From an uncultured Muribaculaceae bacterium (lineage in GTDB: Bacteria; Bacteroidota; Bacteroidia; Bacteroidales; Muribaculaceae): a stretch of 64,000 nucleotides of DNA. Below are positions 33,754-42,443 of the stretch, in pieces. The stretch spans positions 1 through 64,000 of the forward strand of contig CAJTWH010000016.1 of NCBI GenBank assembly GCA_910579995.1. The letters are read 5' to 3'. Numbering within the stretch: position 1 is the first letter of the stretch; every line of letters starts with the position of its first letter. The translations under genes were made by a program, and so were the position numbers. A model generated the notes under the pieces. That model searched no databases, was not told where the DNA came from, and saw only the letters and a program-made list of their open reading frames with translations.

Positions 33754-35307
33754 ATGAGCAGCCAACTCGAAAAAGTAAAAGAACTCATCGAGCTTCGCGC
33801 CGAAGCGCGTCTCGGCGGTGGTGAGAAAGCCATCGAAAAACAGCATGAACGCGGCAAATATACAGCCCGCGAGCGTATCGCCCAGCTTCTGGACGAAGGC
33901 TCTTTTGAAGAGCTCGATATGTTTGTGCGTCACCGTTGCACAAACTTCGGTCAGGAAAAGAAATCATATCTCGGCGACGGCGTTGTGACCGGCTACGGCA
34001 CAATCGACGGTCGCCTCGTTTATGTCTTCGCACAGGACTTCACCGTATTCGGCGGCAGTCTTTCGGAGACTATGGCACTTAAAATCTGCAAAGTGATGGA
34101 TATGGCCATGAAGATGGGCGCTCCGGTAATCGGTCTCAACGACTCGGGCGGCGCACGTATTCAGGAAGGTATCAACGCTCTTGCCGGTTATGCCGAGATT
34201 TTCCAGCGCAACATCATGGCCTCGGGCGTAATTCCCCAGATTTCGGCCATCCTCGGTCCCTGCGCCGGCGGTGCTGTATACTCTCCCGCCCTCACAGACT
34301 TCACCATCATGGCCAAGGGAATCTCTTACATGTTCCTCACCGGCCCGAAGGTTGTGAAGACCGTTACCGGTGAAGACGTAAGCCAAGAAGACCTCGGCGG
34401 TGCCGAAGTACACTCAAAGAAGAGCGGTGTATGTCACTTCGCAGCCGAAGACGGCGAGGAAGCGCTCAAGATTATCCGCAAACTCTTCAGCTACATTCCT
34501 CAGAACAACCTCGAGGAGGCTCCCCTTGTTGAATGTAACGACCCCATCGACCGTCTCGAAGACAGCCTCAACGACATCATCCCCGATTCGCCCAACAAAC
34601 CCTACGACATGTATGAGGTTATCGGCGCTATCGTCGACAACGGCGAATTCCTCGAAGTACAGGCCGACTATGCCAAGAACCTGATTGTAGGCTTCGCCCG
34701 CTTCAACGGCCAGTCGGTAGGTATCGTGGCCAACCAGCCCAAATTCCTCGCCGGCGTACTCGACAGCAACGCCTCGCGCAAGGGCGCACGCTTCGTCCGC
34801 TTCTGCGACGCCTTCAATATTCCTCTGGTAACACTCGTTGACGTTCCCGGCTTCCTTCCCGGTACAGGTCAGGAATACAACGGCGTGATTCTCCACGGCG
34901 CAAAACTGCTCTATGCCTACGGCGAGGCTACCGTGCCCAAAGTTACCGTGACACTGCGCAAGAGCTACGGCGGCAGCCACATCGTGATGAGCTGCAAGCA
35001 GCTGCGCGGCGACATGAACTACGCATGGCCTACAGCCGAAATCGCCGTTATGGGCGGTGCCGGCGCTGTAGAAGTACTCTACGCCAAAGAAGCCAAAGCA
35101 AGCGACAACCCCGCCAAGGTGCTTGCCGACCGCGAGGCCGAATACAACAAACTCTTCTGCAACCCCTACAATGCAGCCCGCTACGGCTATATCGATGATG
35201 TCATCGAACCGCGCAACACCCGTTTCCGCGTGATCCGCGCCCTCCAGCAGCTCGCTACCAAAAAGGTTACAAACCCCGCCAAGAAACACGGCAATATTCC
35301 TCTGTAA
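33754..35307 (+). CDS. mmdA: Methylmalonyl-CoA decarboxylase alpha subunit (carboxyltransferase)
   Basis: A 517-aa carboxyltransferase that moves CO2 from (S)-methylmalonyl-CoA to biotin, releasing propionyl-CoA. The start at MSSQLEKVKEL follows a normal leader; the longer upstream frame is non-conserved. Seen: N-terminal crotonase-like half with SGGARIQEGINALAGYAE and GPCAGGAVYSPALTDF, and C-terminal half with VPGFLPGTGQEYNG and the KSYGGSHIVMSCKQL loop. These are also features of propionyl-CoA carboxylase beta, but the adjacent membrane beta subunit and small biotin carrier identify the sodium-pump decarboxylase. 123 bases separate it from mce. Confidence 0.93.
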   Translation: MSSQLEKVKELIELRAEARLGGGEKAIEKQHERGKYTARERIAQLLDEGSFEELDMFVRHRCTNFGQEKKSYLGDGVVTGYGTIDGRLVYVFAQDFTVFGGSLSETMALKICKVMDMAMKMGAPVIGLNDSGGARIQEGINALAGYAEIFQRNIMASGVIPQISAILGPCAGGAVYSPALTDFTIMAKGISYMFLTGPKVVKTVTGEDVSQEDLGGAEVHSKKSGVCHFAAEDGEEALKIIRKLFSYIPQNNLEEAPLVECNDPIDRLEDSLNDIIPDSPNKPYDMYEVIGAIVDNGEFLEVQADYAKNLIVGFARFNGQSVGIVANQPKFLAGVLDSNASRKGARFVRFCDAFNIPLVTLVDVPGFLPGTGQEYNGVILHGAKLLYAYGEATVPKVTVTLRKSYGGSHIVMSCKQLRGDMNYAWPTAEIAVMGGAGAVEVLYAKEAKASDNPAKVLADREAEYNKLFCNPYNAARYGYIDDVIEPRNTRFRVIRALQQLATKKVTNPAKKHGNIPL

Positions 35308-35310
35308 TAT

Positions 35311-36231
35311 ATGAAACGCATATTCACGACAATAAGCGTAGCCTTGCTGGCTCTCGTTGCCACCATCGCCACCGACGCCCAGAGCCGCACGGCCCTGCGT
35401 ATCAACGAGGTGATGGTAGACAACGAAAACAGCATCGTCGATGAGTACGGCAATCACGGAGCATGGGTGGAATTGTTCAACTCAAATTTCTCACCCCTTG
35501 AGATCTCAAGTGTTTACCTTACCAACGACAAGGCCAACCCGCGCAAATATCCCGTGCCCTTAGGCGACGTCAACACCGAGATTCCCGCACGTCAGCACGT
35601 GCTCTTCTTTGCCGACGGCGAGCCCAACAAAGGCACATTCCACACCAGCTTCACCCTCACTCCCGGTCAGGACAACTGGATCGGTATCTACGACGCCGAC
35701 GGCCTCACGCTCATCGACGAAGTGCTTATCCCGGCCTCGCTCCTCCCCGGCCAGACATGGGCCCGCACCGAAGACGGTGCCGGCGAATGGGCTGTGCGCA
35801 CAGGCGGCGACAACGACTATATCACCCCCTCGAGCGCAAACGTTATCAAGGACACCAACAAGAAAATCGAACTCTTCGCCGAGCAGGATGAAAATGGCTT
35901 CGCCATGACCCTGATGGCTATGGCTGTGGTGTTCAGCGCCCTTCTGCTTCTCTGCCTCGCTTTCTACGGCATAGGCAAGATCGGTGCGGCAGTATCGAAG
36001 ATGAACAAAATGCGCGCCCACGGTGTAGACCGCCACGAGGCCGACGAGACTATCGCCAGCCACGACTCCGGCGAGGAAATCGCCGCCATCGCCATGGCTC
36101 TCTATCAGCACCTCAACGCCCACGACACCGAGAACACCATCCTCACCATCAACAAGGTGAAACGTGCATACTCGCCGTGGAGCTCAAAGATCTATGGCCT
36201 GCGCCAAGTGCCCGAGCATAAACACAATTGA
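35311..36231 (+). CDS. Lamin-tail domain fused to an OadG-like subunit
   Basis: A 306-aa protein: signal peptide (1-23, ending TDAQS), a lamin-tail-like beta domain (about 28-170: LRINEVMVDN, WVELFN, GAGEWAV), one transmembrane helix (about 201-224, MTLMAMAVVFSALLLLCLAF), and a cytoplasmic OadG-like tail with EIAAIAMALYQHL and AYSPWSSKIYGLRQVP at the end. OadG normally is a ~80-aa one-helix subunit holding the decarboxylase together. The periplasmic lamin-tail addition is a Bacteroidota variant whose role is unknown. The gene lies 3 bases after mmdA, in the right place for the gamma/delta subunit. Confidence 0.8.
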   Translation: MKRIFTTISVALLALVATIATDAQSRTALRINEVMVDNENSIVDEYGNHGAWVELFNSNFSPLEISSVYLTNDKANPRKYPVPLGDVNTEIPARQHVLFFADGEPNKGTFHTSFTLTPGQDNWIGIYDADGLTLIDEVLIPASLLPGQTWARTEDGAGEWAVRTGGDNDYITPSSANVIKDTNKKIELFAEQDENGFAMTLMAMAVVFSALLLLCLAFYGIGKIGAAVSKMNKMRAHGVDRHEADETIASHDSGEEIAAIAMALYQHLNAHDTENTILTINKVKRAYSPWSSKIYGLRQVPEHKHN

Positions 36232-36272
36232 AAGGCACCCCGCTTATCCAACCTTTTATATCACAAACAGCA

Positions 36273-36710
36273 ATGAAAGAATACAAATATAAAATCAACG
36301 GTAACAATTACACCGTAGCCGTAGGCGACATCGACGACAACTTCGCCCAAGTGGAAGTCAACGGTGTGCCCTACAAGGTAGAGCTTGAGCAGAGCAAGAA
36401 AGTGAAATCAGTGGCAGTGAGCGCTCCCAAGGCGTCTCCCGCACCCCGCACATCGTCGGGCGAGAAGGTTATCGCCAGCAAACCCGCAGCAAGCGGCAAG
36501 GGCAGCGTTGTGGCTCCCCTCCCCGGCGTGGTAATCTCGGTAGCCGTGAAAGTAGGCGATACCGTGAGCGCAAGCGACACTGTAGTCATGCTCGAAGCCA
36601 TGAAGATGGAAAACTCAATCCGCGCCGGTCGCGACGGACGTGTGGCTTCTGTCAACGTTAACCCCGGCGACTCTGTTCTCGAAGGCGCCGTGCTCATTAC
36701 CCTCGAATAA
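36273..36710 (+). CDS. mmdC: Biotin carrier subunit of methylmalonyl-CoA decarboxylase
   Basis: A 145-aa biotinyl protein. N-terminal ~45 residues resemble the short biotin-carrier extension (MKEYKYKINGNNYTVAVGD); then an Ala/Pro/Ser/Lys linker (about 48-76) and the biotinyl domain with EAMKMEN, whose Lys 111 is the biotin site. It moves the carboxyl group from the alpha subunit to the membrane beta subunit. The start is at MKEYKY, because an upstream in-frame ATG lies over the oadG stop. It precedes mmdB by 21 bases. Confidence 0.93.
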   Translation: MKEYKYKINGNNYTVAVGDIDDNFAQVEVNGVPYKVELEQSKKVKSVAVSAPKASPAPRTSSGEKVIASKPAASGKGSVVAPLPGVVISVAVKVGDTVSASDTVVMLEAMKMENSIRAGRDGRVASVNVNPGDSVLEGAVLITLE

Positions 36711-36731
36711 TCCCGATAACATCATTCCACT

Positions 36732-37889
36732 ATGTCATTCGGAGATTTTCTATCAACAAATCTGGTGCAGTTCTGGGAACTCACCGGCTTTGCCAACGCC
36801 CAATTCGGCAACTTCGTAATGCTGCTCGTGGGTCTGTTCTTCATCTGGCTTGCCATCAAGAAGAACTTCGAGCCCATGCTGCTGGTGCCTATCGGCTTTG
36901 GTATCCTTATCGGTAATATCCCCTTCAACACAGAGGCCGGCCTCGAAATCGGTATCTATGAAGAAGGGTCTGTGCTCAATATCCTTTACAATGGCGTCGC
37001 CGCCGGCTGGTATCCTCCGCTGATTTTCCTCGGTATCGGTGCCATGACCGACTTCTCGGCGCTTATCGCCAATCCCAAGCTCATGCTCATCGGCGCTGCC
37101 GCCCAGTTCGGTATCTTCGGTGCTTACATGGTAGCCTTGGCACTTGGCTTCTCGCCCGACCAAGCCGGCGCCATCGCCATCATCGGCGGTGCCGACGGCC
37201 CCACGGCCATCTTCCTTTCATCGAAACTCGCACCCAACCTGATGGGCGCCATCGCAGTGTCGGCTTACTCTTACATGGCTCTCGTGCCTGTGATCCAGCC
37301 GCCGCTGATGCGCCTCTTCACCACCAAGAAAGAGCGTCTGATAAAGATGAAACCCGCCCGCGCCGTGTCGCAGAACGAGAAGATCATCTTCCCCATCGTG
37401 GGCATGCTTCTCACCTGCTTCGTAGTACCCTCGGGTATTCCACTGCTCGGTATGCTCTTCTTCGGCAACCTGCTGCGTGAATGTGGCGTGACAACCCGTC
37501 TCGCCAAGACAGCCTCAAACGCTCTCACCGACATCGTGACCATTCTCTTGGGCATGACTGTAGGTGCGTCTACACAGGCTTCTCAGTTCCTCACCCCGCA
37601 GACTATCTTCATCTTCCTGCTCGGTTTCATGGCCTTCATCATCGCTTCGTCGAGCGGTGTGATCTTCGTGAAAATCTTCAACCTCATCCTCCCGAAGGAC
37701 AAGAAGATCAACCCCCTCATCGGCAACGCAGGTGTATCGGCAGTTCCTATGTCGGCACGTATCTCCAACAACCTTGGTCTGGAATACGATCCGTCGAACT
37801 ACCTTCTCATGCACGCCATGGGTCCGAACGTGGCCGGTGTGATCGGCTCGGCTGTAGCCGCCGGTGTACTTCTGGGCTTCCTCGCATAA
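36732..37889 (+). CDS. mmdB: Sodium-translocating decarboxylase beta subunit
   Basis: A 385-aa multi-pass membrane protein (about nine to ten helices) that decarboxylates carboxybiotin and exports Na+. It has the typical segments IGFGILIGNIPF, IGAMTDFSALIANP, GADGPTAIFLSSKLAP and the C-terminal NAGVSAVPMSARI and NYLLMHAMGPNVAGVIGSA. It completes the pump encoded from mmdA onward; together they conserve energy from succinate to propionate conversion as a sodium gradient. A terminator follows 22 bases after the stop. Confidence 0.95.
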   Translation: MSFGDFLSTNLVQFWELTGFANAQFGNFVMLLVGLFFIWLAIKKNFEPMLLVPIGFGILIGNIPFNTEAGLEIGIYEEGSVLNILYNGVAAGWYPPLIFLGIGAMTDFSALIANPKLMLIGAAAQFGIFGAYMVALALGFSPDQAGAIAIIGGADGPTAIFLSSKLAPNLMGAIAVSAYSYMALVPVIQPPLMRLFTTKKERLIKMKPARAVSQNEKIIFPIVGMLLTCFVVPSGIPLLGMLFFGNLLRECGVTTRLAKTASNALTDIVTILLGMTVGASTQASQFLTPQTIFIFLLGFMAFIIASSSGVIFVKIFNLILPKDKKINPLIGNAGVSAVPMSARISNNLGLEYDPSNYLLMHAMGPNVAGVIGSAVAAGVLLGFLA

Positions 37890-37910
37890 TCACGCGACAC
37901 TCTCTATACA

Positions 37911-37941
37911 AATGCCGTCTCACTCCGAGGCGGCATTTTTT
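37911..37941 (+). terminator. Terminator of the mce-mmd operon
   Basis: Arms AATGCCGTCT (37911-37920) and AGGCGGCATT (37928-37937) pair with one wobble and run into a T6 tract, ending the propionate operon. Confidence 0.88.
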
Positions 37942-37983
37942 GTACCAATGAGTATGGCGTTGCAGTCATGCGTATTATATGAT

Positions 37984-39192
37984 ATGATTTACAGATTATC
38001 CATTATGATATTGCTTGCCTTTGCCTCAGTGATGTGCAAGGGCGAGAGTGCCCGTATTTTCGATATCATCATCGGCGGGGAGGGGCAGCGGACGTGCCTG
38101 AGGCTGCCGCGCGGATGTGATTCCATCAAGGCGGCTCTTTATTGCCACCAAAACATGACAGAAGAGGTGCTATTCAGAAGCAATAGGTTCTGCCGTCAGA
38201 TGGACAGCCTCGACGTGGCCATGATATTCGTGCAGTCGGGGTCGCAGAACTGGGACGTCAAGAGCGGCTGCCAAGCGCGCTTCGACAGCATAATGACCGC
38301 TCTCGCAGCAGGCAGCAAGCACCCCGAGCTGGCGCGCTGCCCGGTGATACCTTTCGGCCACTCGGCGCAGGCTACATTTCCATGGAATTTCGCGGCGTGG
38401 AATCCGGAGCGGACATTATGCCTGATATCATTCCACGGCGACGCACCGCGCACAAATCTCTGCGGCTACGGACGCGAGAATATCGAGTGGGGCCGCACAC
38501 GCAATATCGACCGCATACCTGCGCTTATGATAATGGGCGAATATGAATGGTGGGAAGCGCGCCTGCGGCCGGCATTGGCATTTATGATGATGTATCCCGA
38601 CAGCTTCATATCCTTTTTGTGCGACACAGGCAAAGGACACTTCGACATGAGCGAAGCGACCCAAGACTACATTGCCCGCTTCATAGCCAAGTCAATCGCG
38701 AATCCTCGGCCGACGAGGGGTGTGCGCCTTTCGCGCTGGTATGCCAACGGGCATGAGAGTGAGAATCCTTACGAGCAATTTCTATATCATGATGAGGAAA
38801 TGGCCAGCCTTACAAGAGAACGGTATGCAGAGAGCAGGAATAAGAAAATGCAGTATCTGTCGGCGACAGTCAACGGTGATACAATCATCTACAACAGCAA
38901 ATCGCATATCAAGCTCAACGCAAGAGTAAAAGGTAAAGAGTTTACCGTAAAGCCATTTTATACAGATTCCACTCATTGCGGAACAACCGCTGCCCACGGC
39001 GCAGCCAAACCGCGGGTGGTGCTTCTCTCCGGGCCGGCGATACAGACCGGTGAATATACTTTTGTCTACGACCCCGACTACTTCGGCAAAGACCCCAAAC
39101 GAATGTGGAGCGGCATCACCGTGTGCCTTGAAGCCGATGGTGATGCCGCGTATAAGTCAGCTGTTCAGGAGCTGAATATCAGATTGGAATAA
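37984..39192 (+). CDS. Secreted alpha/beta-hydrolase-like protein
   Basis: A 402-aa protein; the start MIYRLSIMILLAFASVMC is chosen because it begins a signal peptide, unlike the longer upstream frame that crosses the mmdB terminator. It resembles alpha/beta hydrolases: PVIPFGHSAQATFPW near residue 120 (GHSAQ in place of GxSxG, the last Gly lost), an alpha/beta alternation, and a later H in KGHFDMSE near 220. The C-terminal ~120 residues are a separate beta-rich domain. Substrate unknown. It ends exactly one base before the convergent DUF1846 gene. Confidence 0.65.
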   Translation: MIYRLSIMILLAFASVMCKGESARIFDIIIGGEGQRTCLRLPRGCDSIKAALYCHQNMTEEVLFRSNRFCRQMDSLDVAMIFVQSGSQNWDVKSGCQARFDSIMTALAAGSKHPELARCPVIPFGHSAQATFPWNFAAWNPERTLCLISFHGDAPRTNLCGYGRENIEWGRTRNIDRIPALMIMGEYEWWEARLRPALAFMMMYPDSFISFLCDTGKGHFDMSEATQDYIARFIAKSIANPRPTRGVRLSRWYANGHESENPYEQFLYHDEEMASLTRERYAESRNKKMQYLSATVNGDTIIYNSKSHIKLNARVKGKEFTVKPFYTDSTHCGTTAAHGAAKPRVVLLSGPAIQTGEYTFVYDPDYFGKDPKRMWSGITVCLEADGDAAYKSAVQELNIRLE

Positions 39193-40659
39193 TCAACGTT
39201 TCTTGAAAGCCGGGTCGCAAGTGAGGCCTACGCCGAGTTTCTTGAAAATCTTGCGGTCGACCTCGCCGAGCATTACAGTAGAGTGTACCTGACAGCCGTA
39301 GAGCTTTGGCAACTGCTCAAGAGCGAGGCGGCAGTCCTCTACTTCGGTACTGAGCACTGAGAGAGCCACAAGTACCTCGTCGGTATGCAGGCGCGGGTTG
39401 AGGCTGCGCAGATATTCGGTTTTTGTTTTCTGTATCGGCTCTATCATTGCCTGAGGTATGAGCTTGACGCTGTGGTCTATACCGGCCAGATATTTTGTCG
39501 CGTTAAGTATAAGGGCTGCGCTCGGGCCGAGAAGCTCGCTTGTCTCGGCTGTGATGATGGTGCCGTCGGCAAGTTCGATAGCCGAAGCGGGGCGTCCGGA
39601 ACGCTCGGCACGTTCGCGTGCCGCACCGACGGGCTTGCGGAAGTTGATGTCGATTTTAGACTGTTTGAGCAAGAGAGCTATCTTGTTGACCTCAGCCTCG
39701 TTGCCATCACCCTGCGCCATATTGTTGAGGGCTGTGAAGTAGCGGCGGATAATCTCATCTTTCGACGCCCGGCAGCATACCTCGTCATCGTTGATACAGA
39801 AGCCTACCATATTCACGCCCATGTCGGTAGGCGATTTATAAGGATTCTCGCCGTAGATACCCTCGAAAAGGGCGTTGAGCACCGGGAATATCTCGATGTC
39901 GCGGTTGTAGTTGATGGCGGTCTTGCCGTATGCCTCAAGGTGGAAGGGATCGATCATGTTGACATCGTTGAGGTCGGCGGTTGCTGCCTCGTAGGCGATG
40001 TTGACCGGGTGTTTGAGCGGCAGACTCCACACGGGGAAAGTCTCGAACTTGGCATATCCGGCCTCAACCCCGCGCTTGTTCTCATTATAGAGCTGGCTCA
40101 GACACACTGCCATCTTGCCGCTGCCGGGGCCGGGAGCTGTGACGATGACAAGCGGACGTGTGGTGCGGATATAGTCGTTGCGTCCGAAGCCCTCGTCGGA
40201 GTCGATAAGGTCTACATTTGTAGGATATCCCTCGATGGTGTAATGAATATATGTGACAATGCCCATGCGCTCGAGTTTCTTGCGGAAAGCGTCGGCACTT
40301 GTCTGACCGTTATAGTGGGTAATCACCACGGAGCTGACGAGGAAGCCGCGGTCGCGGAAAGCCTCACGCAGACGCAGGACGTCGACGTCGTAGGTGATAC
40401 CGAGGTCGCTGCGGACCTTGTTTTGCTCGATATCCTTGGCACTGATTACAATAACGATCTCAGCCTTGTCGGCCAACTGGGCAAGCATGCGCAATTTGCT
40501 GTCGGGCTGGAAGCCGGGCAGCACGCGGCTGGCATGAAAATCGTCGAATAACTTACCTCCCAACTCAAGGTAAAGCTTATTGCCGAACTGGGCAATACGC
40601 TCGCGGATATGCTCAGACTGGATTCTGAGATATTTCTCGTTGTCAAAACCGTATTTCAT
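39193..40659 (-). CDS. DUF1846 protein
   Basis: A 488-aa conserved protein of the DUF1846 family (found in Firmicutes, Bacteroidota, others); function not established. It starts at MKYGFDNEKYLRIQ; the longer upstream frame would begin before the promoter box at 40669. Seen: VIVISAKDIEQNK near residue 73, a nucleotide-binding-like loop APGPGSGKMA near 190, and a C-terminal alpha/beta part with SVLSTEVEDCRLAL. Length is typical (about 500 aa). It is a single gene, separated from the gene upstream by a terminator (40710-40742). Confidence 0.85.
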   Translation of the reverse strand: MKYGFDNEKYLRIQSEHIRERIAQFGNKLYLELGGKLFDDFHASRVLPGFQPDSKLRMLAQLADKAEIVIVISAKDIEQNKVRSDLGITYDVDVLRLREAFRDRGFLVSSVVITHYNGQTSADAFRKKLERMGIVTYIHYTIEGYPTNVDLIDSDEGFGRNDYIRTTRPLVIVTAPGPGSGKMAVCLSQLYNENKRGVEAGYAKFETFPVWSLPLKHPVNIAYEAATADLNDVNMIDPFHLEAYGKTAINYNRDIEIFPVLNALFEGIYGENPYKSPTDMGVNMVGFCINDDEVCCRASKDEIIRRYFTALNNMAQGDGNEAEVNKIALLLKQSKIDINFRKPVGAARERAERSGRPASAIELADGTIITAETSELLGPSAALILNATKYLAGIDHSVKLIPQAMIEPIQKTKTEYLRSLNPRLHTDEVLVALSVLSTEVEDCRLALEQLPKLYGCQVHSTVMLGEVDRKIFKKLGVGLTCDPAFKKR

Positions 40660-40668
40660 AACGGGACA

Positions 40669-40676
40669 CAAAATTA
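40669..40676 (-). promoter_or_regulatory. Promoter -7 box of the DUF1846 gene
   Basis: TAATTTTG on the minus strand, 10 bases before the ATG at 40659. This fixes the start codon choice and implies a message with almost no leader. Confidence 0.5.
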
Positions 40677-40709
40677 CAAAAAAACTCCAAGCGCCGCAAA
40701 CATCGCGGC

Positions 40710-40742
40710 AAAAAAAATGGCCGATGCTCACGCACCGACCAT
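40710..40742 (-). terminator. Terminator of the TapB-like gene
   Basis: On the minus strand the arms ATGGTCGGTGC and GCATCGGCCAT (40732-40742 / 40717-40727) pair with two wobbles, followed by a T run (40716-40710). Confidence 0.85.
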
Positions 40743-40758
40743 CCGTCATTCATTTAAA

Positions 40759-41502
40759 TTATTTTGCATTCACTATTTTTGTAAGTTCTTGTTTCATCAG
40801 AGGTTTGCCTTTCATCGACTGCTCTACCTTGACAGCACCGATGTTGGGCGCGAGCCACTCGGTGACATCGATTTTCTGGTTCTGTCCGCCGGCGTTGATA
40901 CGGTTTACGAAGCTCACCTTGAGGCACTCGAAAGTACCGGCCGGAGTGGTCACGCTCTCGTTGCCGAGCACTTTGCCTTCCCAGAGGTTATACGACATCA
41001 CATCTTGACCTACGGTTATACGCAGATTCTTGTTGGGCAGCTTTGTGCCTGCAGCCATGTCGGGGTTGACTGTAAGGCTTAACTCGCCTTTGGCCTTTAC
41101 TGAGGAAATGAAATCATCCATCTCAGCAACGCTTACCGACTGACCTGAGGCCTGAATCTGCATTTTCACCATGTCGATGACATCTTGCTTGGCCTCATCC
41201 GCAGTGGTGAGAATAAACTGTGTCGATTTATCGGCCGAGTTGTATACAGTTGTGGTGGTATCTGTCTTCTCGCCGAACATTGATTCGGGCAGCGGAGTGA
41301 CTTTCTGTGTGAGGACAGTGCTTATGCCATTGCTTTCGGTAACATCGAAAATTGTGGCTTTCACTGTCGTTACGGTAGAGTCTTTTTCCTGATAGAGCAC
41401 CATGCTGTAGTCCATCGTCGTGCCTTTTTCAAGGCATATATATTGGGCCGACGCACTCATGCAGGCTACAGCACCGATAATAAGAGTAAATATTTTTTTC
41501 AT
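40759..41502 (-). CDS. TapB/DUF3108-like secreted protein
   Basis: A 247-aa exported protein with a signal peptide cleaved after ASAQ (residue 19). The mature part is an all-beta lipocalin-like fold in the DUF3108/TapB manner: repeated strands with TPAGTFECLKV near 203 and a C-terminal WLAPNIGAVKVEQSMKG. Function unknown; relatives are periplasmic in Bacteroidota. The gene is 19 bases after the acetyltransferase gene and ends in its own terminator. Confidence 0.65.
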   Translation of the reverse strand: MKKIFTLIIGAVACMSASAQYICLEKGTTMDYSMVLYQEKDSTVTTVKATIFDVTESNGISTVLTQKVTPLPESMFGEKTDTTTTVYNSADKSTQFILTTADEAKQDVIDMVKMQIQASGQSVSVAEMDDFISSVKAKGELSLTVNPDMAAGTKLPNKNLRITVGQDVMSYNLWEGKVLGNESVTTPAGTFECLKVSFVNRINAGGQNQKIDVTEWLAPNIGAVKVEQSMKGKPLMKQELTKIVNAK

Positions 41503-41521
41503 ATCTGTTGAGGTAATTTGA

Positions 41522-42139
41522 TTATTCAGAAAGAGGCAGAGGCCAAGGGTTGGCGATATATTCGGGGTGAGCCACAGCCGAAATCGGCTTTGCAGGCACT
41601 CCGGCTACCGTAGTACCCTGAGGCACATCCTTAGTCACCACAGCACCGGCACCTATGCAGGCTCCGCTGCCGATTTTTATATCGTCGACTATACTCACAC
41701 CGGGGCCTATATACACATTATTTCCAATCCGGGCGGCCTCGGGAGTATTGGAGCCTATGGTGGTGAACTGGCCGAGGTTGACATTGTTGCCGATGACAGC
41801 GCCGGGACTGATTACGAGTCCACAGCAATGCTGTATCGACATGCCGTAGCCTATGACAGTGCGCGGAGGGATAAAGAGCCCGTAGCCTTTCTTATATCTC
41901 CCTGCACGCCAGCGCGCAATCGGATAGAGCCACCCGCGGCGGTGCTGGGCAAGACGGAACCAAAAAGCAAAGCCGACGCTCACACGAGTCCAACCTGAGA
42001 GCCAAATCCGCAGGAGACTGTCGTGCCGGCCATTATGGCGGAAAGAGTCGCTCTTAATCAGCTCGGCGCAGTCGCGGTAACTGTGCGGGATGGGAATGAG
42101 CACCTCTTCTTCACCTATTTTATACTTGCGTAGTTCCAT
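41522..42139 (-). CDS. Serine-acetyltransferase-like hexapeptide transferase
   Basis: A 205-aa left-handed-beta-helix acyltransferase. Residues ~15-90 are helical and basic; the hexapeptide coil runs from about 98 to 175 (VIGYGMSIQHCCGLVISPGAVIGNNV, in pieces) and ends with GAGAVVTKDVPQGTTVAGVPAKPI, the classic tail. It resembles CysE-type O-acetyltransferases and the sugar/serine acetyltransferases of polysaccharide clusters, so the substrate is open: serine or a sugar. A promoter box TACCTTTG lies at 42148-42155. It is followed by the TapB-like gene on the same strand. Confidence 0.8.
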   Translation of the reverse strand: MELRKYKIGEEEVLIPIPHSYRDCAELIKSDSFRHNGRHDSLLRIWLSGWTRVSVGFAFWFRLAQHRRGWLYPIARWRAGRYKKGYGLFIPPRTVIGYGMSIQHCCGLVISPGAVIGNNVNLGQFTTIGSNTPEAARIGNNVYIGPGVSIVDDIKIGSGACIGAGAVVTKDVPQGTTVAGVPAKPISAVAHPEYIANPWPLPLSE

Positions 42140-42147
42140 ATAAAGTG

Positions 42148-42155
42148 CAAAGGTA
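42148..42155 (-). promoter_or_regulatory. Promoter -7 box of the hexapeptide transferase
   Basis: TACCTTTG on the minus strand, 9 bases before the ATG at 42139, again leaving a very short leader. Confidence 0.5.
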
Positions 42156-42203
42156 TAAAAATATTTTTAAAAGACGGCAGTAAAAAATAAAAAACTCGAA
42201 ACA

Positions 42204-42235
42204 TTTGCAAAAACCGAAAATAAGCAGTAACTTTG
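42204..42235 (+). promoter_or_regulatory. Consensus promoter of tRNA-Thr
   Basis: -33 TTTG (42204-42207), 20-base spacer, -7 TAACTTTG (42228-42235). This is one of the two best matches in the window to the Bacteroidota consensus (the other is metX). Confidence 0.75.
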
Positions 42236-42254
42236 CAGCGCAAAATTTGCACAA

Positions 42255-42327
42255 GCCGCAATAGCTCAGTTGGTAGAGCATTTCATTCGTAACGAAAAGG
42301 TCGTGGGTTCGAGTCCCACTCGCGGCT
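42255..42327 (+). tRNA. tRNA-Thr, anticodon CGT
   Basis: A 73-base cloverleaf: D-arm GCTC/GAGC, anticodon loop TTCGTAA (CGT, reads ACG), T-arm GTGGG-TTCGAGT-CCCAC, discriminator T; CCA is not encoded. Two A-C mismatches stand out: acceptor pair 6-67 and anticodon-stem pair 31-39. Each would be a normal A-T pair with one C-to-T change. Preceded by a consensus promoter; followed by rplY 116 bases on, likely on the same transcript. Confidence 0.93.
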
Positions 42328-42392
42328 CAAAACAAGCGGACTACTGCTTGCAGCAGCCATCCGCCAAGCTTTTTAGCATCCCGTGTGATGGG

Positions 42393-42413
42393 AAATTAAG
42401 GAGCACTTAATTT
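42393..42413 (+). other. AT-rich hairpin in the rplY leader
   Basis: Arms AAATTAAG (42393-42400) and CTTAATTT (42406-42413), then TTAG. A second small stem CATCCC/GATGGG precedes it. May process the tRNA-rplY transcript or act as a leaky terminator; nothing stronger can be said. Confidence 0.35.
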
Positions 42414-42443
42414 TTAGTAACACAAACAATTACAAAACTCCCA

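Noticed and set aside
37864..37983. N-terminal extension of the hydrolase-like gene upstream of 37984
   Set aside because: It would overlap the mmdB end and run through the operon terminator; the ATG at 37984 begins a signal peptide.
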